A stretch of 56,075 bases of DNA from JAUWVG01 sp964633715 (lineage in GTDB: Bacteria; Acidobacteriota; Aminicenantia; Aminicenantales; Aminicenantaceae). How positions within the stretch are numbered: the first letter of the stretch is position 1; the number at the start of each line of letters is the position of its first letter. The position numbers and the translations under genes are program-made. This document shows positions 8,267 to 16,598 of this stretch, piece by piece. The stretch spans positions 1-56,075 of the forward strand of contig CAZWHQ010000027.1 of the NCBI GenBank assembly GCA_964633715.1, given 5' to 3'. Under the pieces are notes generated by a model, which saw only the letters and a program-made list of their open reading frames with translations, was not told where the DNA came from and ran no database searches.

Positions 8267-10167
8267 TGTGTGGAATCTGCGGTATCGCTCATAAAATCAG
8301 AAGTCACCCTGTCCCTCCTTCACTCATTGATTCCATGTGCCAGACCATTATCCACCGCGGGCCCGATGATCAAGGTGTTTATACCGAGGACAACATCGGG
8401 CTCGGTGCGCGGCGCCTGAGCATTCTTGATGTAGAGAGAGGGCACCAGCCACTGGCCAACGAAAATTCATCGGTCTGGACCGCCCACAATGGAGAAATCT
8501 ATAATTGCCCGGAGTTGCGGGAAGAGCTTATAAGACGCGGCCATATCTTCAAATCACAGACGGACACAGAAATTTTTGTGCACGGCTATGAGCAATGGGG
8601 CGTCGATTTCGTCCAGAGACTGAGAGGAATGTATGCCACAGCTGTATGGGACCGGACGGAAAATCGGCTTGTTTTGGTTCGGGATAGACTGGGAATCAAA
8701 CCGCTCTATTACACTCTTCTTGAGGACCAGACACTCGTTTTTGGATCCGAGCTGAAAACCATCCTTGTTCATCCTAAAGTCAAACGTGTGCTGGAACCGC
8801 AGGCCCTCGATATCTTTTTAACGCTTGAGTACATCCCCGCACCGTACTCAATTTTCAAAAACATCTTCAAGCTACCGGCCGGGCACCTTCTTGTTTACCA
8901 GGACGGACACCTCTCCATCCATAAGTATTGGGATCTTGAACCCTCCACATTCGATTCACAATTATCACAAAAACCGGATATCGGATCCCTTAAAGAAGAG
9001 CTTTACAGTCTTCTCAAAGAATCGGTTAAAATGCGTCTCCACAGCGATGTCCCGCTGGGAGCTTTCCTGAGTGGGGGGATCGATTCGTCGGCTATCGTGG
9101 GCCTAATGAAAGAGCTCGGCACAAATCCCTTGAAAACATTTTCCATCGGTTTCGAGGACAAGAGCTATGATGAACTCGATTATGCCCGCACAATAGCGCG
9201 TAAATTTAATACTGAGCACCATGAACAAACACTTCGCCCTCAAGCTCTGGAATTGACAGAACAACTTGTGAGCCATCTCGATGAACCCTTTGGAGATTTC
9301 TCCATTTTTCCCACATATCTTGTATCCAAAATGGCACGTGAACATGTGACAGTTATCCTGTCTGGAGACGGCGGAGATGAGGTGTTTGGAGGATATGAAC
9401 ACTATTTGGCCCAAAAGATGGCCATCCTACCCATGATTTCGACCTCACAAAAGATTATGGCTCCGCTTATCAAAAGATTCCCTCCAGCGTCAAAAAAAAA
9501 GGGGATTTGGAACAAGCTCCAGCGTTTTAATCAAGGATTCTCTTTTCATCCGGCTCTGCGGCATTTTCGTTGGATGATGTTCCTGTCCGAACAAAACAAG
9601 GAGTCTCTCTACACTGAGGATTTTAAGAATGATATAGGCGGTATCCGCTCTCTGCACAAATCTGATCCATTTTCTCAAATCTTTTCCCAGTTGGAGATGT
9701 ACGATTCCATCAATGGAGAGCTCTTACTCGACTTAAAAACATATCTGGTCGATAACATTCTCGTTAAAATCGATCGCATGAGTATGGCCACATCTCTAGA
9801 GACAAGGGTTCCGCTCATCGACCATAAAATCGTGGAATTTCTCTTTAGGCTTCCTGGACAACTGAAACTGCACGGGCGGGAAACCAAATGGCTGTTTAAA
9901 AAAACAATGGAAGGCCTGCTTCCTCGAGAAAACATCTTCAGACGAAAAGAAGGTTTCAGCATCCCGATAAAACACTGGTTAAAGACGGACTTAAAAGACC
10001 TGATGAGCGACACACTCCATGAAAAGTCTATCACTCAGGACAACCTCTTCAATTTTTGTGCCATAAAAAACATGATGGATCTTCATCTGTCAGGTAGAAA
10101 AAATTTCAGCCACCAGCTCTGGGCCCTGCTGATCTTTGGAATCTGGAAAGAAAAATATCTGGGATAG
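8266..10167 (+). CDS. asnB: Asparagine synthase (glutamine-hydrolysing)-type amidotransferase
   Basis: This is a class II glutamine amidotransferase fused to an ATP-dependent amide ligase. Met-Cys at the start (MCGICGI) gives the Cys nucleophile after Met removal. Glutaminase motifs include HRGPDDQG and NGEIYN, and the ligase P-loop SGGIDSSA lies at about 268-275. SGDGGDEVFGGYEHY and RMSMATSLETRVPLIDH follow. The 633 residues fit the AsnB family. It is coupled to a GT-C-like membrane protein, and a second homologue lies at 33453-35339 beside glycan genes. The true acceptor may therefore be a sugar carboxylate instead of free aspartate (inference). It converges on tilS with a three-base gap. 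Confidence 0.9.
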   Translation: MCGICGIAHKIRSHPVPPSLIDSMCQTIIHRGPDDQGVYTEDNIGLGARRLSILDVERGHQPLANENSSVWTAHNGEIYNCPELREELIRRGHIFKSQTDTEIFVHGYEQWGVDFVQRLRGMYATAVWDRTENRLVLVRDRLGIKPLYYTLLEDQTLVFGSELKTILVHPKVKRVLEPQALDIFLTLEYIPAPYSIFKNIFKLPAGHLLVYQDGHLSIHKYWDLEPSTFDSQLSQKPDIGSLKEELYSLLKESVKMRLHSDVPLGAFLSGGIDSSAIVGLMKELGTNPLKTFSIGFEDKSYDELDYARTIARKFNTEHHEQTLRPQALELTEQLVSHLDEPFGDFSIFPTYLVSKMAREHVTVILSGDGGDEVFGGYEHYLAQKMAILPMISTSQKIMAPLIKRFPPASKKKGIWNKLQRFNQGFSFHPALRHFRWMMFLSEQNKESLYTEDFKNDIGGIRSLHKSDPFSQIFSQLEMYDSINGELLLDLKTYLVDNILVKIDRMSMATSLETRVPLIDHKIVEFLFRLPGQLKLHGRETKWLFKKTMEGLLPRENIFRRKEGFSIPIKHWLKTDLKDLMSDTLHEKSITQDNLFNFCAIKNMMDLHLSGRKNFSHQLWALLIFGIWKEKYLG

Positions 10168-10170
10168 GGC

Positions 10171-11580
10171 TCAAGAAATGGATCCGGAAGATTTCTCCTC
10201 TAAAGATATGTAAAAAATGTCCTTTGTCTCCGGAGCAATCTTGAATTTTTCTGCTACGGGAAGACCGTATATCCAAACAATTTCTCCGGCCGAGAGAAAT
10301 ACAGGGCGTCTGTTTCGCTCGCTAACAGGAATGTTTTTGGCCCGCATGACCTCTTTGAGCTTTTTCCGCCCTGGTGCCCCTATCGGTTGATATCTATCAC
10401 CCTCTCTGCGAGACCTCACCAAAAGAGGAAACGCAAGTTTCCCCCAATCCAGGCAAACACCTTTATAATTATCATACTTCCAGTTTTCAGGCAGACAGAG
10501 CATGGCCTTTCCAGAAAAACTCATGTCCAAATCTTTTATCACAAGCTTATTTTCTCCTGTCCACAGCAGCTCATATGAGGAAGTCTTCAGGTTGCCTGCT
10601 GGATAAAATATTCTATTCTGTTCTCTGCGCAAAAGGACGTCTTTTGTCAGAGGATATTCCTTCCCTTCTGCCAAATTGAGAACAGATTCGACATCCCCAA
10701 ATGAAATTTTTCTCAAATCGCCTTTGATCTCTGCAATAAATTCTCTCACCACACGCCTGGCTAAACCAACGGACAAAGTGGAGAGAATATTAAGATCAAG
10801 AAAAATCAAATCTTTTTTCCTGTGAATAACTTTTTTTTTCTCCTCATCGGCCAGTTCTTTGAGGACAAGTTCATCTTCTTGGAATAAGGAGGATACCTGC
10901 CCTATCCTGGAAATCAAATGAGGGTCGAACTCTTTTTGGATGTAAGGCAAAAATTCACTTCTGATTCTGTTGCGCAAATACCGTCTGTCTGTATTGCTTT
11001 CATCCACTTGAAAGTCGGCTTTTATGCTGTTGAGATAGGCTTCAATCTCTGCTCTTTCTATATAGAGGAGAGGGCGGACTAAAAGACCGTCAACAACAGG
11101 AAAGATTCCGCACAAACCAGATAGACCGCTCCCTCTAAAAAGCCGCATAAAAAAAGTCTCAGCCTGATCGTTTTTCGTGTGCCCTGTAGCGATTTTCGAA
11201 AAACCATGTGTGTGCGCTGTCTCTTTTAGAAAACCATACCGGAGTTTTCGCCCCGCCTCTTCAATGTTGAATTTATGTTCTGCGGCATAGGCACGAACAT
11301 CTTTTGAACCCACATAGAGAGGAAGATTCAGTTTTTCTGCAACATTTCGAACAAACAGCTCTTCATTTTCGGCATTCGAACGGAGTTTGTGGTTGAAATG
11401 TCCCAGGGCCAGTGTTATCGGCCACTCCTCCTGGAGTTCCCTGAGTAGATGAAGGAGTGCGGTCGAATCAGTTCCACCCGAATAGGCGATGAGAATTTTT
11501 TCCTCCCTGGAGAACAGATTGTGCTTTTGAATGGTTTCTTTAACTTTGTCTAACAGCATTTTTTTTAAATAGTTATCCAT
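10171..11580 (-). CDS. tilS: tRNA(Ile)-lysidine synthetase
   Basis: TilS ligates lysine to C34 of tRNA-Ile(CAU), changing both codon reading and charging identity. The N-terminal PP-loop ATPase motif SGGTDS lies at about 34-39, with further family motifs LGHFNHKLR, ATGHTKNDQAETF and RPLL. The C-terminal part carries the TilS C-domain (around PLLVRSRREGDRYQPIGAPGRKKL). I chose ATG 11580 (469 residues), which starts a normal length; a TTG-type extension to 11679 lacks family-like sequence. There is no obvious Shine-Dalgarno site. The gene lies 212 bases downstream of a CAU tRNA on the same strand. Confidence 0.92.
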   Translation of the reverse strand: MDNYLKKMLLDKVKETIQKHNLFSREEKILIAYSGGTDSTALLHLLRELQEEWPITLALGHFNHKLRSNAENEELFVRNVAEKLNLPLYVGSKDVRAYAAEHKFNIEEAGRKLRYGFLKETAHTHGFSKIATGHTKNDQAETFFMRLFRGSGLSGLCGIFPVVDGLLVRPLLYIERAEIEAYLNSIKADFQVDESNTDRRYLRNRIRSEFLPYIQKEFDPHLISRIGQVSSLFQEDELVLKELADEEKKKVIHRKKDLIFLDLNILSTLSVGLARRVVREFIAEIKGDLRKISFGDVESVLNLAEGKEYPLTKDVLLRREQNRIFYPAGNLKTSSYELLWTGENKLVIKDLDMSFSGKAMLCLPENWKYDNYKGVCLDWGKLAFPLLVRSRREGDRYQPIGAPGRKKLKEVMRAKNIPVSERNRRPVFLSAGEIVWIYGLPVAEKFKIAPETKDIFYISLEEKSSGSIS

Positions 11581-11648
11581 TTTTTCGTTATAAGAGAGTT
11601 CTGGGAGGATGATGGAGAAATCCGTTTGGAGGACGAGCGGGCATGGTT

Positions 11649-11724
11649 CATTTCCTCTTTGGAAATGAGTAGCGAGCACGGGGAGATCGAGTGAGCTTTC
11701 CCTCGCTTTAGAAAGGCGGAAAGC
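11649..11724 (-). other. Two hairpins between the tRNA and tilS
   Basis: In the 212-base gap between the tRNA and tilS, one perfect 7-base stem (CATTTCC/GGAAATG, 11649-11667) and another (GCTTTCC/GGAAAGC, 11695-11724, with an inner CTTT/AAAG) can form. Neither is followed by a T-run on the minus strand, so they are not simple terminators. They could be processing sites for a tRNA-tilS transcript or a structured leader. Confidence 0.3.
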
Positions 11725-11792
11725 GTTACGTGGTTTCTCATCACCTTACAGAACTCGTTCTTAAAACTAAAATGAAGAATGCCTGTATAAAA

Positions 11793-11869
11793 TGGTGGCG
11801 GTGGAGGGACTTGAACCCCCGACACTACGGATATGAGCCGTATGCTCTAACCACCTGAGCTACACCGCC
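11793..11869 (-). tRNA. tRNA-Met (anticodon CAT), elongator type
   Basis: The minus strand folds as a full cloverleaf. The acceptor pairs GGCGGTG with CACCGCC, and the D-stem pairs GCTC with GAGC. The anticodon stem TACGG/CCGTA closes the loop CTCATAT with CAT at 34-36. The T-stem carries loop TTCAAGT, with discriminator A and an encoded CCA (11793-11795). CAT is shared by initiator Met, elongator Met and Ile2. The fully paired first base pair argues against an initiator. The GGCGGTG acceptor and the ACGG...CCGT arm resemble elongator tRNA-Met of Bacillus type. Ile2 cannot be fully excluded without a model search. Confidence 0.93.
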
Positions 11870-11907
11870 GGTGAAAAGATTTTAGCTGACCCCCTTATGA
11901 ATGTCAA

Positions 11908-14046
11908 TCAGCGGACAACAACACGGGCATTCTGGGACTGAAACGCAACAGGATTCCCCGAAGTATCCGTGGCTACAATGCTGTCGACCGTTACCTGGCT
12001 TTCGCCCGTCTCCTTGGCCTCAAATACCAGGGTGGCAATTCCTCCGGTGCCCTTGACACCTTGGGTGATATCCGGACTGTTAAAAGCGATCGTGCAGGCC
12101 CCAGAGGCATTGTCAATATTTTGAAGAAAGGAAGAATCCAGCCCTTCCCGCCTCACAAACCCCCCGGCCGTCACTTGTTTTAGGTTGAGAACAACGGGAT
12201 TAAACGACAGATTCAAAGACATGTTGTATATGTCTTCCTGGCTCCGCAGATTGACGCTGATACGGAATTCCCGATTCTGAGGAACTTCAAAGTTCCCCGG
12301 ATTGAGATTGATAGAATTGGCCCCGGTTTGCGATGCCGCCTGCTGCCTTTCCTGAAGCATTCTGGCTCTACTCATCTCCTCATCCAACAGGCCCTCCTGA
12401 GGCATCCTCATTGCTCCTCCCGCTTCAGAGCTGGGAGAGGAATAGAGGTTAACCCATATAGGTTCCGAATCCGATTCAGAGATTTTAAAGGGCCGGATAA
12501 TGTAGGGTGTTATGGTCAAGATGACTTCGCTCTGCTGGATGGTCTGATCCGTATTGGAAAAAAGGCTTCCTATAATCGGCAGGCGCTTAATTCCAGCAAT
12601 ACCACGCATCGTCTTTCGCTCTTCGTCCTTGAGAAGCCCGGCCAAAAGATTGGTTTCCCCATCCTTGAGCCGGATGATGTTTTTCACTTCCCTTGTTGTG
12701 ATAATAGGGATATCGGCATAGCCGGCTCCTCCAATAGATTTTATCTTTATTTCCACGTCAAGAGTGACCTCATTTTCTAGATGCAGTCTCGGCGTGATAA
12801 GGATATCGATACCAACGGGCTCAAAAGTAAATGATGTCAAGGGCTGCTGTCCAAATCCACCTGTAGCAATGGGCTGGAAAGTGGTTCGTGGGATGGGCAC
12901 CTGTTCTCCGACAATGTACTTGATCTCTTCTCCATCCATGCCCCGGAGCCGTGGCTGGTCTATGATCTGAGTGTCGGAATCTGATTCCAGAAAATCAAAA
13001 AACGCCGATGGAAGTGTGACCTGGAAGTTGCTGGCATTGGCAAAATTCAAACTCTCAAGAGACTGGCCTTCTCCCTCTTCCTGGCTATTGTATGAAATCC
13101 CCACAGTGTGTGGATCAATATCAAGGCCCAGCTGCCTGAGTTTAGTTCGTGAGGCTTCCATGATCTCCACATCGATGACAACCTCTCCTTTGGATTTATC
13201 CCATACCCGGAGGATTTTTTCAGCCAACTCCAGAACAGCCGGAGCATCTTTGACTGTTACGGAATTCAAGTTTTTGTCGACCATAATGAGAGGGGCTTTG
13301 TATTGGGAACGGAGGAGTTGAGCGAGAGTGCTCTGGATATCAGTGGCAAGGATATTGGACAGATAGAATGTTTTCACCGCAGTCAACTCATACTGCATAC
13401 GTTTTGCCGGAAGGTCAGGGACAACAATGATCGTCTGCTCATCGATGATCGAATAAAAGTTTTTGGTGGCCAGACACAGGATTTTTATGGCTTCTTCGAA
13501 CGACTTGTCTGTCAGAATGATGGAGTAGGAAACATCGCGAAACTGTTCATCAAAGATAATATTGATGCCTGCGGATTTGCCAAGAGCCTGAAATATAGAA
13601 CGGAGGCCGGCCTGCTGTCTGAATAACAGTTGAATGGGCTCGGAGCCGACTTTTAGTTTGACAGGGGCTTCGATGTGAATCTCTTCCGGTTTTTCTTCTT
13701 TTATTGGTCCTTCAGATAAAACCTTGGCCTCATCGGCGACTAAACGGCTGTAATTTAAAGAGAGAGATTTTTCGTACTCTTTTATGGCTTCTTCCTTTTG
13801 ACCTGAGGCGGCAAAGCGGCGAGCCTCATAGAGGTGAAAAAGGCTGGCCGACACCTTAGCCCTCTGCAAAGCCAAACGGTAGACGGTATTTTTCGGATTT
13901 TCTTCATAAGCCTTTTCATAAAGTTCAACGGCCTCATCCCAATTTTTGTTTTGTAAGGCCTCTGTTCCCAGTTTATATGTATGGCTAAACGTGACACAGC
14001 CCCAAAGGGCCAAAATAACGACCATCATTAAACTCATCTTTTTCAT
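11908..14046 (-). CDS. pilQ: Secretin with lipoprotein signal, TPR region and C-terminal cohesin-like domain
   Basis: This is the outer-membrane channel of the type IV pilus/type II secretion machine. A lipobox (LWGC, Cys17) ends the signal peptide. Helical TPR-like repeats fill about 25-115. Secretin N-domains follow at about 140-330 (LRSIFQALGKSAGINIIFDEQ, then the NSVTVKDAPAVLELAEKIL fold). The secretin pore domain at about 370-530 includes VPIPRT, VGIDILITPRL and LLAGLLKDEERKTMRGIAGIKRLPIIGSLF. The last 136 residues (577-712) look like a cohesin-type beta-sandwich, with ISVNLRSQEDIYNMSLNLSFNP and GTGGIATLVFEAK. Its start overlaps the upstream PilP-like gene by four bases, making it the last gene of a seven-gene operon. 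Confidence 0.9.
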   Translation of the reverse strand: MKKMSLMMVVILALWGCVTFSHTYKLGTEALQNKNWDEAVELYEKAYEENPKNTVYRLALQRAKVSASLFHLYEARRFAASGQKEEAIKEYEKSLSLNYSRLVADEAKVLSEGPIKEEKPEEIHIEAPVKLKVGSEPIQLLFRQQAGLRSIFQALGKSAGINIIFDEQFRDVSYSIILTDKSFEEAIKILCLATKNFYSIIDEQTIIVVPDLPAKRMQYELTAVKTFYLSNILATDIQSTLAQLLRSQYKAPLIMVDKNLNSVTVKDAPAVLELAEKILRVWDKSKGEVVIDVEIMEASRTKLRQLGLDIDPHTVGISYNSQEEGEGQSLESLNFANASNFQVTLPSAFFDFLESDSDTQIIDQPRLRGMDGEEIKYIVGEQVPIPRTTFQPIATGGFGQQPLTSFTFEPVGIDILITPRLHLENEVTLDVEIKIKSIGGAGYADIPIITTREVKNIIRLKDGETNLLAGLLKDEERKTMRGIAGIKRLPIIGSLFSNTDQTIQQSEVILTITPYIIRPFKISESDSEPIWVNLYSSPSSEAGGAMRMPQEGLLDEEMSRARMLQERQQAASQTGANSINLNPGNFEVPQNREFRISVNLRSQEDIYNMSLNLSFNPVVLNLKQVTAGGFVRREGLDSSFLQNIDNASGACTIAFNSPDITQGVKGTGGIATLVFEAKETGESQVTVDSIVATDTSGNPVAFQSQNARVVVR

Positions 14047-14534
14047 TGTATGTCTCCTTCTAAGAGGAACGTCCGAGGCTCTGGGTCAAATCCTATCACC
14101 GTAATTTCTTCGAGTGTGATATTTGATATGCTCACACCTTCCGCTATCTCTTCACCAACATCAACAGCCAGGGCCTCCCCTTCGAAAAGAATCAAAGCCG
14201 TAATTTTTTGTCCGGATTTAACATATCCGATATATCTTAAATCGAGCGAAGTTGCAGACAGCTGTTCCGCTTCCAGATTTTCAATATTTGACATATCGCC
14301 TTGTTGTTCCTCACCCATTTCTCCAAACTCGTCAACCTCCTGCGTTCGAACACTGTTTGGAGTAAAAATATTCCGTTTGATTGGATCTAATTTTTTCATA
14401 ACGTGGACAAGGAGATCCTTTCTTATCAGGCTAACGGGAGGCAAATTTTCCTCCGTTTTTTCCTGGGAGGACACAAGGGCGGAGGAAAACAAAACAAGGA
14501 CTATACAGAGACAAATGGGCCTAAAATATCGCAT
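14043..14534 (-). CDS. PilP/GspC-like periplasmic protein
   Basis: The 163-residue protein has a signal peptide (hydrophobic about 7-22, ending SSALVSSQ). A linker with a segment DPIKRNIFTP follows; this matches the pattern preceding the HR domain in PilP/GspC proteins. The C-terminal beta-domain (about 95-160: LRYIGYVKSGQKITALILFEGEA, then VGEEIAEGVSISNITLEEITVIG) is of the kind that binds the secretin N0 region. Its position between PilO and the secretin, with 4- and 14-base overlaps, is exactly that of pilP. It lacks a lipobox. Assignment rests on position and fold pattern and not on strong sequence identity. Confidence 0.7.
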   Translation of the reverse strand: MRYFRPICLCIVLVLFSSALVSSQEKTEENLPPVSLIRKDLLVHVMKKLDPIKRNIFTPNSVRTQEVDEFGEMGEEQQGDMSNIENLEAEQLSATSLDLRYIGYVKSGQKITALILFEGEALAVDVGEEIAEGVSISNITLEEITVIGFDPEPRTFLLEGDIQ

Positions 14535-15084
14535 GATACCCCGCCAGTTGAATCCTTAACTTGATCCCCTGTCCCTGTGGATCGATATCCAGGAAATCAA
14601 TTTTTTCTATCATCAGAAATTTCTGAAAAGTCTCTACAGCATGGATAAAGTTCTTAAGAGCCACATATCTTCCTGTGACAGTAAAATCGACTAAAACCTT
14701 TTGGATCTCTTCCTTTTCAAAATGTGCGTATTCATATTTTTTCCGGGAATTCTGGATTCTCGACGTATCCAAGATTTGCTGGAGATCTGTCACAAGTTCT
14801 TTCCCCCATTCTAAACCACTGTAAAAATATGTGTCCCGAAGTTCCGCTATATCCTGCTGGACTTGGTTCCATCTTTGATTTTCCGTCATTTTCTGGGACT
14901 TGCTTGTTTCAGCGGCTTGAAAGTTCCTTTGAACGGCAGACAGAAGGTCCACGGAACGGGAGTGCGACCTTTTCATTCCCAGGGCGAAAAAGACATAGAA
15001 AAAAAGAGCGGCCCCTAAAAGCAGACAGAACAGTCCAAGAATCCTGCGTTCACGTTGTGAAATAGAACTAAATATGTTTTTCAT
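14521..15084 (-). CDS. pilO: PilO-like pilus assembly protein
   Basis: This 187-residue bitopic protein has a cytoplasmic start, one membrane helix (about 18-38, ILGLFCLLLGAALFFYVFF), a coiled coil (about 45-95), and a ferredoxin-like periplasmic domain. The late motif VDFTVTGRYVALKNFIHAVE is characteristic of PilO/GspM-type domains. It pairs with PilN to build the alignment complex that links the PilM ring to PilP and the secretin. I chose ATG 15084, which overlaps the pilN end by 17 bases; the upstream start at 15150 would overlap by more and lacks family sense. Family assignment is by domain pattern plus operon position. Confidence 0.82.
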   Translation of the reverse strand: MKNIFSSISQRERRILGLFCLLLGAALFFYVFFALGMKRSHSRSVDLLSAVQRNFQAAETSKSQKMTENQRWNQVQQDIAELRDTYFYSGLEWGKELVTDLQQILDTSRIQNSRKKYEYAHFEKEEIQKVLVDFTVTGRYVALKNFIHAVETFQKFLMIEKIDFLDIDPQGQGIKLRIQLAGYHAIF

Positions 15085-15634
15085 AGATAAATGAAACCTC
15101 TGATATAAGCAGACCATTGTTGGCCTGTTCCTCGCTGCGGATAAGGACATTTTCGAACTTTAACTCCACCAACTGAGTATACAACTTCAAGAGATCTTCC
15201 ATACCCGGGGATGCAACTCTGATCCTGACTTCCATTCCCAATTCTCCCCTCGGAGAGGGCGCCATAGATATAATATAACAACGAGTTGGGAGTGCACTTT
15301 CCAGATCAGTGAGGAAATCAATCCAAGAAAAACTCTTGCGGTAGATCAAGCCATTGATGAAGTCAATTTTTGCTTGATTGGCTGCAGATTGGCTTTCTAT
15401 TTGATTGGCGAGTTGGATTTCCTCCCTTTGGGCACGTTCTCTTTTCTGTTCGACTTCTTCAACTTGCAACTGAGTTTCGTTATATTTGCTTTTGAATTTT
15501 CCATACAGGTTGGCTGAGACAACTGTTACACCTACAGTGAGGGCCACCAATAAGAAAAGACACAGAAAGAATAATCTCCTGTTCCGAAGGGGTTGGGAGG
15601 CCAACTCTAGGTTTAATCTTGATTTATGGTTCAT
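15068..15634 (-). CDS. pilN: PilN-like pilus assembly protein
   Basis: The 188 residues begin with a short cytoplasmic peptide (RLNLELASQPLRNRR) of the PilN type that docks into PilM. A membrane helix (about 22-42), a coiled coil (about 45-88) and a periplasmic domain follow. The domain contains KSFSWIDFLTDLESALPTRCYI, the typical PilN block (family form: W-x2-LL-x2-L...P). It overlaps pilM by four bases (ATGA) and pilO by 17, so all are co-translated. The protein should connect the cytoplasmic PilM ring with PilO. Confidence 0.87.
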   Translation of the reverse strand: MNHKSRLNLELASQPLRNRRLFFLCLFLLVALTVGVTVVSANLYGKFKSKYNETQLQVEEVEQKRERAQREEIQLANQIESQSAANQAKIDFINGLIYRKSFSWIDFLTDLESALPTRCYIISMAPSPRGELGMEVRIRVASPGMEDLLKLYTQLVELKFENVLIRSEEQANNGLLISEVSFIYEKHI

Positions 15635-16563
15635 TGGATATGCCCTAAAAGAGGAGAAAGGAGTCTTTTTTCATTAGGCGCCAGCTCTCCCGGCAGACAG
15701 GAATCGATGCCTTTTACAGGAATCGATAATCTTGCGGCTAAATCGGACAGCATGCTGTCTCCATCCCCAGGCAATCCTGTCCGTACCCAGAGCAAATTCA
15801 TTTTTGTTTTTTCTTTATCTTCTAAAAAATTAATGGTGTTTTCGATCTCTACAGCGATGTCCTCATTCTTTTCCAGGAGAGACTTCTCATCTAACGAATC
15901 GAGCACAAAGGATTTTTGGCGGTAAAGAGAGATTTCAGACAAAGTTATGCCGACAAGGCTGAATGCGTCTTCTTCAATATTCACCAGCATCACATTCTCT
16001 TCGTTTTTCCCGATTAAATTGACAAGTCCAGCAAAAGGGATGCCCACCGAACGCACTTTGATCTTGAGCTGACTAAAAAAATCTTCATACTCCTTGATGA
16101 CAGATACGCGTGCTACGGAGGCCAAAACACGAACATGGTTGTCGGTTGGTATCTGAGAATAAGCAATCCGTGTATCGTCTGGCAGGAGCGGCAGCTGCTT
16201 TTTGACTCTGAACCTCACAAGCTGTTCTCTCTCCTTTAAAGTGGCCGGCAGTTTTTCAAACGACAGAACAAACGCTTTTTGCGAAAGTTCCGGCAGGACA
16301 AAAACAACACGCCTATCTGAAAGAGGATTTTTCTTCATTTCTCGATCAAAGAGACTGAATAAAAGGTCTCTTTTTTTAATATTGTTCTGATAAAATGACG
16401 GTTCGATAATTCCTTTATCTAATAAAAGAGTGAAAGAAGATTTGATTTTTTTATCCCTGGAAAAAAGCTGAACGCCTGTCAGGTAATTTGACGCCACTTG
16501 AAAAGCTGAAAAAGGTTTGGGTTGGTTTACAAAAAAATCCTTTGCTTTGTCTAAAAACGCCAT
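15631..16563 (-). CDS. pilM: PilM-like actin-fold pilus assembly protein
   Basis: PilM is a cytoplasmic actin/FtsA-like ATP-binding protein that binds the PilN N-terminus. The 310-residue chain contains VVFVLPELSQKAFVLSFEKLP and LKEREQLVRFRVKKQLPLLPDD, the usual PilM block around substrate contact. AYSQIPTDNHVRVLASVARVSVIKEYEDFF and IGIPFAGLVNLIG-type text follow. It is shorter and more divergent than classic PilM (about 350). ATG 16563 is preceded by GAGG with a six-base gap, so I prefer it to the TTG at 16575. It lies 35 bases after the ATPase gene and overlaps pilN. Confidence 0.83.
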   Translation of the reverse strand: MAFLDKAKDFFVNQPKPFSAFQVASNYLTGVQLFSRDKKIKSSFTLLLDKGIIEPSFYQNNIKKRDLLFSLFDREMKKNPLSDRRVVFVLPELSQKAFVLSFEKLPATLKEREQLVRFRVKKQLPLLPDDTRIAYSQIPTDNHVRVLASVARVSVIKEYEDFFSQLKIKVRSVGIPFAGLVNLIGKNEENVMLVNIEEDAFSLVGITLSEISLYRQKSFVLDSLDEKSLLEKNEDIAVEIENTINFLEDKEKTKMNLLWVRTGLPGDGDSMLSDLAARLSIPVKGIDSCLPGELAPNEKRLLSPLLGHIQ

Positions 16564-16598
16564 CCTTGTCCTCAATTGATTTTGGTGTGGTTCATTCT

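Noticed and set aside
11565..11825. A proline-rich small protein reading through the tRNA (minus strand)
   Set aside because: Its start lies inside the tRNA; such VQVPPPPP peptides are a known artefact of translating tRNA genes.
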